Below the pieces are notes generated by a model that saw only the letters and a list, made by a program, of their open reading frames with translations, did not search any database and was not told where the DNA came from. Positions 9,001-15,945 of a stretch of DNA of 64,000 bases are shown here, piece by piece. The position numbers and the translations under genes are program-made. The stretch covers positions 1 to 64,000 of the forward strand of contig NZ_JAUSUH010000009.1 in NCBI RefSeq assembly GCF_030813595.1, in the 5' to 3' direction. Origin of the DNA: Ancylobacter vacuolatus (GTDB lineage Bacteria; Pseudomonadota; Alphaproteobacteria; Rhizobiales; Xanthobacteraceae). Numbering within the stretch: position 1 is the first letter of the stretch; each line of letters starts with the position of its first letter.

Positions 9001-11810
9001 GTGAAGGTGACCTGCGCCCCGGCGCCGGTATAGAGGCCCACCTTGGTAATGTAGGCCGTGGCGCCGTCGGAGACGGTGAGGGAGCCGGTGGAGCCGGCCG
9101 TGCGCGCGATATCTATGCCGCCGTCGCTGTTGGTCCAGATCGTGTCCTTGCCGGTCACGGTGAGCGAGCCGGTGCCGCCGCTGCCGCTCTGCCAGGATCC
9201 GGTGGAAACGCCAATCCGCTTGGCATCGAACGTGGCGCCGCCGGAAATCGTCAGGCTGCCGGTGCCGCCATTGTCGCCAATGGTGAGCTCGCCCGTGCTG
9301 GTCCAGCTCGAACCGTCGCCGCTCACCGTCACCGTGCCGACCCCGCCCTCCGCCGTTCCCACGGTGCCGTTGACGCTGGTCAGCGCGCCGCCGCCGGAGA
9401 CCGCCAGCGTGCCCGCGACGTCGCTGCCCACCGTCAGAACCGAGGCGCCCAGCGTGCCGGTAAGGCCCAGCGTGCCGGCGGAGACGGTGACGTCGCCGGT
9501 CAGGGTGTTCGCGCCCCACAGGTTCAGCGTGCCGGCGCCGGTCTTCTCAAGACCGGTCGTGCCGATGAGAGCGGAGCCGATGGTCGCCGTCGCGCCCGTG
9601 GCCACCTCGATCTCGGTCGGGCCGGAGCTCGCATTCAGGGTGATGCTGCTGCTGAAAATAGCATAGCCATCCACCTCGAAGCGCATGCCCTTGACGGAGG
9701 TCTGCCCGGGGTTGTCCTCGATGGAGATAATGCCGCCGGTGCCGGCGAAGATGGCGGTCGAACCGTTCCAAAACTCATTGGTGGTTCCCGCCGCATTGGT
9801 CCAGTTGTCGTTGGTGGACGCCCAGGTGCCCGATCCGCCGATGATGCCGCCGCCCGACGCCGCCGGTCCGCCGTTCCAGTAGAGGCCGGCGCCGGAAACG
9901 GTCAGCAGCACCTGGCCCGCCGTCGTGGTCGTATCGACCGTATAGATGTAGTCCGTCGGTGCCGTGCCGACGCCGATCGTCCCGGTCAGTGAGCCGGCAT
10001 AGCCGATCAGGAGATAGGTGCCCTCGGCCATCGCGCCGCTGTCGGTGATGTTCAGCGTGCCGCCGAGCGTGAGATCGCCGCTGCCGCTGACCGACGCATC
10101 GCCCACAGTGATAAGTGCGGTCGCCGTGGTGGGCGCGCTCAGCGTGACGTTCAGGCTCGCGCCAGTGTACAGAGATAAATCGCCACCGGTGATCGCGAGG
10201 GCCGAGCTTCCCGCGACGGCCTGCAGCGCGATGGTGCCGCCGCTAAAGGCACCCACGTCGCTTGAGACCGTCGCCGTCAGCGATTGGCCATTTGCCAAAG
10301 TTCCACCCGACTGGACGAAGAGCGCCCCCTTGACGCCGCCCGCAGTCGCACCGTTCCCGAGTTGCAGGGTGCCACCGCTGACCGACCAAGCACTCCCCGA
10401 AGTTCCTGCCTGCTGCCCACTCAACAGCCAGACGCCGCTGCTTCTGACGTTAACCTCATTCAAGTTCTGGAACTGGGCGCCGCCGCCCGTACCGGCGTTC
10501 AACTGTGCCAAGTCAAACACACCGCCGGCACCGCTTAACTTCAGCGTGTTATATGATCCGCTGCCCACCACATTGCCGTTGATCGTGGCATAGGTCTGGC
10601 CCGAAGTGCCGCCATTGCCCTGCAAATCCAGCAAATTGGTGCCGCCGGTGAACTGGATCGCGTCTGCGCGCGTGGTGCCCGGCGTTACGACAGTAAGCGA
10701 GTACGGCGCCAGCAAATCGCCGCTCAGCCCACCCGAAACAGTGGCGGTCGATGTCAGTACAACAGTGAGGTTGCTACCGCCGATGCCGATGCCGCCGGCT
10801 CCGACTATGCCTTGCGGGTAAGTCGTTCCAAAAGCGCTGCCACCATTCGTCGCGTTGCCGCCTTTGCCACCGGAGACTGTTTTTCCGGCGCCCACGGTGA
10901 GCTTGGTAACATCTGTCGTATTGACCGCGAAAACGCCGCTACCGCCATTGCCACCTATGTAGACGAGGCCATTGGGGGTATTCGACCCGCCGGTCACCGT
11001 GGCCCCAATGATCAATTCGGTCGCGGCCGTACTGGAAAGATAGAGCCCCCCGCCGCCGGCGCCGCTGACGCCGGAGGATGCAAGAGTGTTGAGGTCTGAA
11101 TAACCAGCGCCGCCGCCATTTCCGCCTGTCAGCGAAATCGTCAGTGTGCCGAGATCCCCCGACCCCGAGACGACCGCACCGAAGCCGCCACCGCCACCGC
11201 CGCCACCACCGCCGCCTGCGACCTGCGAAATGGATCCTTCGCCGCCATTTCCGGCCGTGACAGCCGATGTGGGCAGCGCCGCCCCGATATAGCCGTGCCC
11301 GCCACCACCGCCGCCATAGCCAGGGCCGGAACCACTTAAGGAACTTCCTCCTTGGCCGGCATTGGCACCTGTCGCGCCGCCGGAGCCGCCATTCGCCGAG
11401 GCAGTCAGGCCGGTTCCACCCGCACCGGCAGTGCCACCGCCGTTTCCGCCGGCCCCTGCCACGTTGCCGGCGTTTCCACCGGCGCCAGACGTGCCGCCGA
11501 ACCCTGAACTCCCGCCGGCACCCGGGCTACTCGCGCTGGACGTGTTTCCACCCGCGCCACCGCCGCCGCCACCGCCGCCGCCGCCGCCGCCACCGGCGCC
11601 GGCGGTCGTCCCCGTACCGCCCCCACCACCGGCACCGCCGGCAAGGGTATTGATGAGGGTTTGCGCCTGGACGGCGACCGGGACGACCGAAAGGGCGATG
11701 GCCAAAACAGGCACCAGCGCCGAGCTCAGCAACAGCCCCCGGCGCAGCAGGCGCGAGGTCCGCACGAGGGAACCGGCGTCGATGGCCCTGCGAGATGCTG
11801 CGATGTTCAT
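1..11810 (-). CDS. Giant autotransporter adhesin (type Va secretion), 3' end outside window
   Basis: The reading frame is open from ATG at 11810 to the left edge (over 3,930 codons), with GAGG five bases before the start. The protein begins with an extended signal peptide (Arg-rich start, hydrophobic core, AVQAQ cleavage region near residues 45-50), then a Gly-rich stretch, then a very long passenger of Gly/Thr/Ser-rich beta-helix repeats. Phrases such as GGTTVSAGTLQIG and VFNRSD recur throughout; they are typical of autotransporter-associated beta-strand repeats. T5SS/PEP-CTERM-like repeats occur in two blocks. The last residues visible (LSGEAYASAQTV, then LRDAVGSRLRQ) are the linker that normally precedes the outer-membrane beta-barrel, so roughly 270 residues are probably missing. 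Expected role is a surface-exposed adhesin or biofilm factor. The ligand is unknown. Confidence 0.92.
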   Translation of the reverse strand, partial: MNIAASRRAIDAGSLVRTSRLLRRGLLLSSALVPVLAIALSVVPVAVQAQTLINTLAGGAGGGGGTGTTAGAGGGGGGGGGGGGGAGGNTSSASSPGAGGSSGFGGTSGAGGNAGNVAGAGGNGGGTAGAGGTGLTASANGGSGGATGANAGQGGSSLSGSGPGYGGGGGGHGYIGAALPTSAVTAGNGGEGSISQVAGGGGGGGGGGGFGAVVSGSGDLGTLTISLTGGNGGGAGYSDLNTLASSGVSGAGGGGLYLSSTAATELIIGATVTGGSNTPNGLVYIGGNGGSGVFAVNTTDVTKLTVGAGKTVSGGKGGNATNGGSAFGTTYPQGIVGAGGIGIGGSNLTVVLTSTATVSGGLSGDLLAPYSLTVVTPGTTRADAIQFTGGTNLLDLQGNGGTSGQTYATINGNVVGSGSYNTLKLSGAGGVFDLAQLNAGTGGGAQFQNLNEVNVRSSGVWLLSGQQAGTSGSAWSVSGGTLQLGNGATAGGVKGALFVQSGGTLANGQSLTATVSSDVGAFSGGTIALQAVAGSSALAITGGDLSLYTGASLNVTLSAPTTATALITVGDASVSGSGDLTLGGTLNITDSGAMAEGTYLLIGYAGSLTGTIGVGTAPTDYIYTVDTTTTAGQVLLTVSGAGLYWNGGPAASGGGIIGGSGTWASTNDNWTNAAGTTNEFWNGSTAIFAGTGGIISIEDNPGQTSVKGMRFEVDGYAIFSSSITLNASSGPTEIEVATGATATIGSALIGTTGLEKTGAGTLNLWGANTLTGDVTVSAGTLGLTGTLGASVLTVGSDVAGTLAVSGGGALTSVNGTVGTAEGGVGTVTVSGDGSSWTSTGELTIGDNGGTGSLTISGGATFDAKRIGVSTGSWQSGSGGTGSLTVTGKDTIWTNSDGGIDIARTAGSTGSLTVSDGATAYITKVGLYTGAGAQVTFTGKGTRVEIGDPDDPTNTALQAGLSPDGGTVTISDGADVYADRVYVGASGGDLVTMTVSEASLVAEQFFYVGGQNGTRNVDPVNGNGDLTISAGGTVTGGVAGVGMDPHSEGKLTIIGTGSQFWAKANPTFSYLGNFYVGYAGTASVIVTDGGTLKVDNEVRIAYAAAGDGVLAIGAAKGSAAGAAGTIDTPKIVFGAGTGEIVFNHTATDFTLSTPISGGGTVSVLAGTTILTGANTYTGGTTISGGTLSIGGGGTTGSITGDVVNNASLVFNRTDSLIFSGDISGTGSVEQASTGTLTLSGSNTHSGATTVSAGTLVASGGSAIGDSSAVSVAKDASLQLNANETVGSLAGAGTVTLTNVSQLTAGGDNSSTTFSGEISGIGNLGKAGTGTLTLSGASTFTGDVWVTGGGLVLSGGSALANTTKLNLSSGTTLELVNGGQALATLDGAGGTVTLNANTLTLGADTVAGNFAGSITGTGGLTKVGNLNQFLTGTNTFTGAVQISAGKLFLQNGSALADSVAVTVEAGTELVLFQAAETIGSLAGAGNVYIVGNYALTTGGNDASTTFSGTLGGSGTAGLVKTGTGTMTLTGANTYAGGTTVSGGTLSIGDGGATGSIAGDVALSTGTLAFNRSDDISFAGAISGAGSLIKSGAGTLTLTGASTFLGTTTVSAGTLELSGGSLTGGVSVLTGATLQGGASAGTISGNVEITAGGSLAGVSGTTSLTIGGNLSFAGPTSVFAVTLGSPGSTTPAIGVGGNLTLDGTLDLTAGTGFASGTYRLIDYAGSLTDNTLEIGTAPAHSLYAVSTSTANQVNLLVAAGQWWNGSNTTGGAGVDGGTGTWNVQSATTNWTNAAGTTADTWSQAGLAIFAGTAGTVTVSGSTAPQVAAMEFLVDDYVITGGSINLVGFGSSTEATILVGEGPDAAEVGATVASSLTGTAGLKKTGLGTLTLSGTNSYAGLATVSAGTLTLTGSNTLSAGVYMTGGTLTIEGSGTLANTSGYIANGAGTTGTVVVTGADASWIGTGELGVGQGGQASFTVSAGAEASFAYSYVGVLAGSNGTATVTGKESIWTSTGAINVGYSGTGTVNVEAGGTLMGATGIVGASAGSIGTVTVTGAGSTWTATTELGIGQSGTGTLNVAAGGKVSTGIGYIGVNADSLGTATVTGEDSAWETTAELHVGYTGTGTLTVEDSGHVSTVNAYVSSNRGSTGAFALKSGATASSSFAYIGVNTGSNGSVTVTGADSLWTNSKDFVVGGSGSGQMTVSVGGGVSSGNGYIGQNALSTGTATVTGADSSWSTGSLDLFVGLNGTGTLSVADGGAVSAAHVTLGYGATGGGTLNLDGTDGARGVLTTGQISKGAGQGSVNFNGGVVKASASQASFLTGFADNTVTINAGGVFFDSNGFDIGVSAGMIGTGSLRKLGFGVLTLTGDNTYSGGTTVAAGTLQIGNGGGTGSVAGAIANSGTVAFNRSDDVVAGGAITGTGALVQKGAGKLTLTGANSAGAGTTVEAGTLEILSGVSLASNVTVKSGATLQGETAGPSGAAITGSVSVENGGTLAAAPVTTAGAYGLSMTSLTLSESANINVTLGSNTGNAVFSAETLALDGVLNVTDGGSMALGVYRILDYTTLASDDGLVLGDTPLQYAYEIQQVPGQVNLAVLQGGMLYWNGSQTTPDGTIHGGAGTWTASSTDTNWTTSKANQSRAWDASFAVFSATAGVVTIDDTAGAVAVTGVQFMVDGYEVGGDALTLAATSGQTQIRVGDGTGAGAAYVATIGSVIAGSTGLEKTDLGTLILTGASTYTGGTTITQGTLQIGKGGTTGSIEGDVVNNAALVFNRSNDLGFDGAISGTGSVTKKGAGTLTLTGTNAFSGGLTVKAGTVKVAAASALGSGGLSLEGDGALQASESFSYGGAVTLTPVAGLGGGTFAVDDSKTLTLTGAIGGTGALTKSGTGTLAIAGNSYSGATNVAAGTLEVSGGSSLSNTARLTVASGATLTLKDANETVGSLAGGGDVALGAYCLIAGGDGTSSTFSGAFSGAGCLTKTGEGTLTLTGTSNHSGGTTISGGTVQVSAAAALGSGPLALEGGGTLRASDSFTYASAVSLTPVAGVGGGTFAVDDSKTLTLTGAIAGLGNLAKTGTGTLVLSGTNSASGATKVDEGILIAEGGQAIGDASAVSVATGAQLILRPSGATETVGSIAGAGALVLDGAKLAAGGDNTSTSFAGIISGTGGLTKSGTGTLTLSGANTYAGDTTVAGGGLAVTGSVDGDVYVQNLATLSGTGSIAKTVHVLDGGTLEGAQPGGLTMGGLDLAAAANVSVSLGAPSSEAVFTVNGNVTLDGTLKVTQTAGFGVGIYRVMNYTGTLTDNGMEVSPLTGGLLGGVQTSVANQVNLLVEGVDTPILFWNGTNTTATQTVLGGTGTWTAGAQTNWINASGTIPQGWNGAFAVFQGSPGTVTVDNTDGQVSATGLQFVETGYGVSGGALLLAGEAPVIRVGDGTEEGASTVATIGSVLTGTHGLEKADYGTLVLTGANLYTGGTVISGGTLQIGDGGASGSILGDVTNNSVLAFNRSDDVTMAGAISGSGALVQAGEGTLYLTGANTSTGGTTIASGTLRVDAASALGSGGLTVDTEGTLRASSSFTYGGAVVLGVPNPLARPSSTAGTIEVDSTQALTLSGVISGTAGLTKTGDGLLILTGTNTYAGVTTISAGTLQIGNGGTTGSIVGDVVNNAKLVFNRSDTYAFTGAITGNGAVTFTGGGTVLFSAPYTGAVTVDDSTVRLAAGSSTASTFTVNEGGVLGGTASIGGLIVNDGGIVGPGYSPGTLTVNGPVAFNAGAVYQVDVTAAGGHDLITATGAVTLSSQASVEVLATPGRYPSTGKVAILSTTNTLTGTFGSVTSDYAFLAPELTYDAKNVFLTLVYNGFNFVDYAHTPNQANVAVAAQALGTGNAVYEAIFALPTSAVAPALNQLSGEAYASAQTVIQQQSIYLRDAVGSRLRQSLTAPSAG
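5020..6060 (-). repeat. T5SS/PEP-CTERM-like repeats, block 2 of the autotransporter passenger
   Basis: Six or more units with the pattern G-S-x-G-T-A-T-V-T-G-x-x-S-x-W-x-T followed by a G-Y/Q-S-G-T-G-T-x-x-V phrase occur about every 130-150 bases, for example TATVTGKESIWTSTG near 5780-5825. The units are close enough in sequence to suggest recent internal duplication. Confidence 0.7.
8525..9465 (-). repeat. T5SS/PEP-CTERM-like repeats, block 1 of the autotransporter passenger
   Basis: The minus-strand translation shows successive units of the form GTGSLTVSGGAT, xxVGxxxGSxGTLTVTGxxSxWT, which fits the T5SS/PEP-CTERM-associated repeat. The motif TVSGDGSSWTSTGELTIG lies near 9290-9340. This block sits between the most N-terminal WNG module and the following beta-strand repeats. 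Confidence 0.65.
11095..11640 (-). repeat. Gly-rich N-terminal segment of the autotransporter with CCG triplet tracts
   Basis: About 180 residues dominated by Gly with Ala, Ser, Asn and Thr follow the signal peptide. The DNA contains an almost pure CCG/CCA triplet tract near 11558-11593 and a second near 11185-11217, encoding poly-Gly on the minus strand. Slippage in units of three would change the Gly tract without breaking the frame. Confidence 0.7.
11661..11810 (-). other. Extended signal peptide of the autotransporter
   Basis: Residues 1-50 have an unusually long, Arg-containing N-region (about 25 residues) before the hydrophobic core (LLLSSALVPVLAIALSVVPV) and an Ala-Val-Gln-Ala-Gln cleavage region. 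Long N-regions of this type are known from large autotransporters, where they slow export by the Sec system. Confidence 0.75.
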
Positions 11811-12357
11811 TGCGGCCTCGGTTCCAGCGGTAAAAATGTTCTGTTTTTCAAAGCAAAGGCGCCGGGAGTCAGCGTGTGGAGGCGTGCATTGCGCGCTCGC
11901 GCGCAAAAGCCGACTGTCCGCATGCGACGCTGGCGGAGAGGGGTCTAAGCCGCGTTTCGCGAGTGTCCGCCGCAGCGCCACGGATGGAGTCGGAGGCCTC
12001 ATCCGCCGCGTTCTGCGACCCAGTTGGAGAGAATGTGCCGGCCAAGGCCGCGACGTTCCGGCTCAACGGCTCAACGCGATACGGCATTTCCGACGTCCTT
12101 CTCGTGACACGCACGAAGCTTGGGGCGCAGCAGCGCGGCCGCTCGCGCGATCCGACGCGGGCGAGACGGAACCAGACTAGAGTACCGTCTCTCGCCGCGA
12201 CAACCGGGATTTGTTCCCGCGCGGCGGGAATTCCCCGCAAACGGGCATTCACCTCCGGAAATTCCGAGCAATGTTGCCGGATGGCCACGGACTTATCGTG
12301 CACAGCACAGTTGTGCCCTCGCGCGCGGGAGCCCGGCGGAAATACCGGACGTGCGAA
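11811..12357. promoter_or_regulatory. Intergenic region upstream of the autotransporter
   Basis: About 545 bases separate the autotransporter start from the 3' end of the transglutaminase gene. An AT-rich patch at 11829-11855, about 20-45 bases upstream of the start codon, is the best place for the promoter, but no clear -35/-10 pair was found. Open frames on both strands here have no recognisable protein character. Confidence 0.4.
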
Positions 12358-13284
12358 TCAGCCGGGGGAGGCCAAGTCGCCCGGCTCCTTGCGCGCGGAA
12401 GCCTCGTCCGGCATCGGAATGACGTCGACCTCGACCTTCAGCTTCTGCTTGCCGGAGCCGAAGATGACGCCGCCGATCGGGGCGACATCGGTGTAGTCGC
12501 GGCCCAGCGCCAGCACGACGTGATCGGTGGCCACGCGCAGGGCGTTGGTCGGGTCCAGCCCCTGCCAGCCGATCGCCTCGCCGCACCACACCGAAACCCA
12601 GGCATGGGTGGCGTCGGCGCCCTGCAACCGCTCCTTGCCCGGCGGCGGCTCAGTACGCAGGAAGCCGGAGACATAGGCCGCCGGCAGGCCGAGCCCGCGC
12701 AGCCCGGCGATCATGATATGGGCGAAATCCTGGCACACCCCGGCCCGCAACTCGAACGCCGTCAGCGCCGGGGTGGAGACGTCGGTGGCGCGCGGATCAT
12801 AGGTGAAATCGGCGTAGAGCCGGTTCATCAGGTCCACCGCCCCGGCCAGCATCGGCCGGCCGGGAGGGAAACTCTCCGCCGCCCAGGCGGTGATCGGCGC
12901 GCTCAGCGCCACGGCGGGGCTGGCAAACAGGAAATGCGCCGGCGAGAGGCCGGACAAATCGGTGCTGCCATTGGCGGCCTCGCGCGTCTCCTCCCAGGAA
13001 GGGCCGGATCCGGGCGGAACCTCAGGCGGTGCCTCCACCTCCACCCGCGCCCGCGTCTTCACGGTGAAGCTGCGATGCGGGGTCTCGATGCGGATATGCA
13101 CCACCTTGTTGCCGAAGAAATCGCGGGTCTCGGTCCATTCCACCGGCTCGGGCTCGACCGCGAAATGGCTGGCGACGACGCGCTGGTTCGCCCGCTCCAC
13201 CGGCACCATCCGCACCACATGGCGCGCCACCGGCACCGCCGAGGCGTAGGAATAGGCCGTGCTCTGGTGAATGTCGTATTTCAT
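12358..13284 (-). CDS. Transglutaminase-like cysteine protease family protein
   Basis: The 308-residue protein has an N-terminal beta region of the bacterial transglutaminase-like type (starting MKYDIHQSTAYSY) and a transglutaminase core. The catalytic triad is readable: Cys184 in AGVCQDFAH, His227 in ATHAWV and Asp244 in GLDPTN. The start codon overlaps the stop of the upstream gene as ATGA, which indicates translational coupling and rules out longer frames reaching to 13704. It is the last gene of a three-gene minus-strand cluster. Such proteins accompany ATP-grasp/alpha-E proteins in an uncharacterised peptide synthesis and turnover system; the substrate is unknown. Confidence 0.88.
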   Translation of the reverse strand: MKYDIHQSTAYSYASAVPVARHVVRMVPVERANQRVVASHFAVEPEPVEWTETRDFFGNKVVHIRIETPHRSFTVKTRARVEVEAPPEVPPGSGPSWEETREAANGSTDLSGLSPAHFLFASPAVALSAPITAWAAESFPPGRPMLAGAVDLMNRLYADFTYDPRATDVSTPALTAFELRAGVCQDFAHIMIAGLRGLGLPAAYVSGFLRTEPPPGKERLQGADATHAWVSVWCGEAIGWQGLDPTNALRVATDHVVLALGRDYTDVAPIGGVIFGSGKQKLKVEVDVIPMPDEASARKEPGDLASPG

Positions 13285-15794
13285 GCCAAGAGGTCCCACG
13301 GCGTCTCCACCGGCTGGCGATGGATGAAATAGCGCTCCGCCACCTCGTTGGAGAGCTCCATCAGTCGGCCCTCGATCTGGCCGAGGCGGGCATCGTCGAA
13401 CTCCACCGCGTCGAACGCCTTCATCGTCGCCGAAAGCCGGGCGACCAGGCGCTCCTCCGGCGGGGGCAGCGCGTCGCCGGCATGGCCGGGCAGCACGTCG
13501 AGATGGTCGCTGATGGCGGCGATCTGGAAGGCGAGCGAACGTGGATTGACCGGGTCGAGCAGCACGAGGTCGAGCACCGGTGCGCGGCTTTCCACCATCA
13601 CATAGCGCGAGCGATAGGTGATCTGGCTGTCGCACAGCTCCAGCAGCACATCGAGCGTGCTGGCGCTCGGCGTCTCCCCCACCAGCGCGCGGGCGAAGCG
13701 GCACACCGCGATGGCGCGCTCGATGCGACGGCCGAGATCGAGGAAGCGCCAGCCGGCGAGCCGGTTCATGTTCTCCGAGGCGAGGCCGGAAAAGGCGGCG
13801 AGCGCCCGCAGGGCGCGGTCGGCGCGCTCATAGGCGTCCGGCTCGGCGCTGGCCGCCGGGGCGGGCTCCGCCATCATCAGCCCGAGATCGGCCAGCGTGC
13901 GCCAGGCATCGGGGGAGAGCCGGTCGCGGATCACAGAGGCCGTGTGGCGGGCATTGTCGATGAGGTTGGGAATGGCGCCGGGCCGGTCGCGCCGGGTCAG
14001 CGCCGCCAGCACATGGCGGATCGGGCGCGCACGGGTCAGTTCGTCCGGCACCGCGCCCCAGGATTGCAGCAGGTCGAGCAGCGCCGGCACCGAGCCGCCG
14101 CCGCCATCGGCGGTGGAGGAAAGCCGGCCCGCCAGCGTGCGCAGCAGGCGCAGCGTGCATTCGGCCCGCTCGACATAGCGCCCGAGCCAGAAGAAATTAT
14201 CGGCCGCGCGGCTGGGCAGCGGGCCGGTCTGGCGCTTCACCTCTACCGCATCGGGGGCCGGCAGCAGCGTGGTCTGCTCCACCGGCGCGGCGTCCAGCAC
14301 CCACACATCGGCCGAGCGGCCGCCCCCCTGCATCGTCACGGCCCGGGCGTCGAGACTGTCGGAGACGCGGCAGAAACCGCCGGGCATGACGGTCCAGCCC
14401 GATTCGGTGGCGGCGACGAAGATGCGCAGGATGAAGGGGCGCGGCTCCAGCCGCCCATTGCTCCACACCGGCATGGTCGACAGGCGCACCGCCTCCTGGC
14501 CGACAATGTCGACGCCGCGGGTCCGGATCGCGTGCTCCACCGCCGCGCGGCGGATGGGATCGAGATCGGCGCCGATCACCGGCCCGTCCTCCAGCGCGCC
14601 CGGCACCGCCCGGCGGAAGGCGGGGGAGAGCACCAGATCGTCGAGACTGTCGAGCACACGCGCGCGCTCGGCCTTCTGGCCGCACCACCAGGTCGCGACA
14701 TTGGGCAGGATCGGCGCCTCGCCCAGCACCTGCCGCCCCAGACGCGGCAGGAAGCCCATCATGGCGGGGGCCTCCACCACGCCGGCGCCGAGCGCGTTCA
14801 CCACCGCCACTCCGCCGGCGCGGATCGCCTGCATCAGCCCGGGCACGCCGAGCCGCGAGGAGGGGTTGAGCTCCAGCGGGTCGGCATAATCGGCATCGAG
14901 ACGGCGCAGCAGCACGTCGACCCGCTTGAGGCCGGCAACAGTGCGGACATAGACGATGTTGTCGCGCACCGTGAGGTCGTCGCCCTCCAGCAGCACGAAG
15001 CCGAGATAGCGGGCGAGATAGGCGTGCTCAAAATAGGTCTCGTTGAGCGGGCCTGGGGTGAGCAGCCCCACCCGCCCCTCGCCGGAACGGTCGAGCTTGG
15101 TCAGCCCCGCCCGCAGCCCCTGGAAATAGCCGGCAAGGCGCATCACGTTGAGCGAACGGGCAAGGTCCGGCAGTGCCCTCGCAATGGCGATGCGGTTTTC
15201 CAGCGCGTAGCCGGCGCCCGAGGGCGACTGGGTGCGGTCGGAGAGCACCCACCAATTGCCGTCCGGCCCGCGGCCGATATCGGCGGCATAGATCTTGAGG
15301 AAGCTGCCGCCATGCGGGTCGACGCCGACCATCGGGCGCAGGAAATCGGGATTCCCGGCCACCACCGCCGCCGGCAGCGCGCCCGAGCGCACCAGCTTGC
15401 CCTCGCCATAAAGGTCGGAGAGCAGCCCCTCCATCATCTGCGCGCGCTGGATCAGCCCGCGCTCCAGCGCCCGCCATTCGGTGGCGTCGATGACGAGCGG
15501 CAGGTGCGAGATCGGCCAGGGCCGTTCGCCGCCATTGGGGTCGTCATAGACCCGGTAGAACACGCCCGAGCGGTAGAGGTGGCGGTCGGCGGCGCGAAAT
15601 CGCCGGTTGACCTCCTCCACGCCCATCTCAGCCAGCGCCGCCAGCAGCGAGGTCCAGTGCGCGCGCGGACGCCCCTCGCCGTCCACGAGTTCATCGTGAA
15701 CGCCGGGAAGCGGCTTGTACTGCGCCAGCAGTGCCTGGACGGCCGCTTCTTCAAAGCGGCGCGTGCGCGCCTGCGGTTCCGTGCGAACGGGCAT
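13281..15794 (-). CDS. Circularly permuted ATP-grasp + alpha-E domain fusion protein
   Basis: The 837-residue protein has a circularly permuted ATP-grasp type 2 domain (about residues 80-480, with RSGVFYRVYDD and DxxxLxPSSRLGVPGL phrases). An alpha-E (DUF403) helical domain occupies about 510-830 and begins with the characteristic NFFWLGRYVERAE. In many bacteria these are two adjacent genes; here they are fused. The family is predicted to form amide or peptide bonds using ATP and is encoded with transglutaminases. The start is ATG 15794. The stop overlaps the next gene by four bases. The long open frame on the opposite strand (13320-15911) is an antisense shadow. Confidence 0.88.
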   Translation of the reverse strand: MPVRTEPQARTRRFEEAAVQALLAQYKPLPGVHDELVDGEGRPRAHWTSLLAALAEMGVEEVNRRFRAADRHLYRSGVFYRVYDDPNGGERPWPISHLPLVIDATEWRALERGLIQRAQMMEGLLSDLYGEGKLVRSGALPAAVVAGNPDFLRPMVGVDPHGGSFLKIYAADIGRGPDGNWWVLSDRTQSPSGAGYALENRIAIARALPDLARSLNVMRLAGYFQGLRAGLTKLDRSGEGRVGLLTPGPLNETYFEHAYLARYLGFVLLEGDDLTVRDNIVYVRTVAGLKRVDVLLRRLDADYADPLELNPSSRLGVPGLMQAIRAGGVAVVNALGAGVVEAPAMMGFLPRLGRQVLGEAPILPNVATWWCGQKAERARVLDSLDDLVLSPAFRRAVPGALEDGPVIGADLDPIRRAAVEHAIRTRGVDIVGQEAVRLSTMPVWSNGRLEPRPFILRIFVAATESGWTVMPGGFCRVSDSLDARAVTMQGGGRSADVWVLDAAPVEQTTLLPAPDAVEVKRQTGPLPSRAADNFFWLGRYVERAECTLRLLRTLAGRLSSTADGGGGSVPALLDLLQSWGAVPDELTRARPIRHVLAALTRRDRPGAIPNLIDNARHTASVIRDRLSPDAWRTLADLGLMMAEPAPAASAEPDAYERADRALRALAAFSGLASENMNRLAGWRFLDLGRRIERAIAVCRFARALVGETPSASTLDVLLELCDSQITYRSRYVMVESRAPVLDLVLLDPVNPRSLAFQIAAISDHLDVLPGHAGDALPPPEERLVARLSATMKAFDAVEFDDARLGQIEGRLMELSNEVAERYFIHRQPVETPWDLLA

Positions 15795-15945
15795 GGCTCC
15801 CTCTCAGCGCCGCAAAGGATGGGCATACCATCCCCTTGCCCCCACCGCACGCCCCCTGCGCGCCAAACTGGCGTGCCCAGTCCCGCAAGGCCGGACCTGT
15901 GGCGGGAATGAACCACGAAGGAGGATCAACGCCGCACCGGGGAGG

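Larger units (their letters stand above)
1640..9965 (-). repeat. Four large WNG modules in the autotransporter passenger
   Basis: A block containing (Y/F/W)WNG, then a Gly/Thr stretch, W-x-NWT, an AxF/IFxG phrase, TVTxD, and V-D-G/D-Y occurs four times. The WNG triplets lie near 9873, 6528, 4003 and 1803. Each is followed by a GxGTLxLTG beta-strand repeat series. Spacing is about 3.3, 2.5 and 2.2 kb, so the passenger is built of repeated super-modules that differ in filler length. Confidence 0.7.

Noticed and set aside
5020-9465. Regular repeats as a possible CRISPR array
   Set aside because: The repeats are imperfect, in frame and encode protein repeat motifs; there are no identical direct repeats with unique spacers and no cas genes.
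13320-15911. 863-codon plus-strand open frame opposite the ATP-grasp/alpha-E gene
   Set aside because: Antisense shadow; low-complexity His/Arg composition and no family features, while the minus-strand gene is unambiguous.
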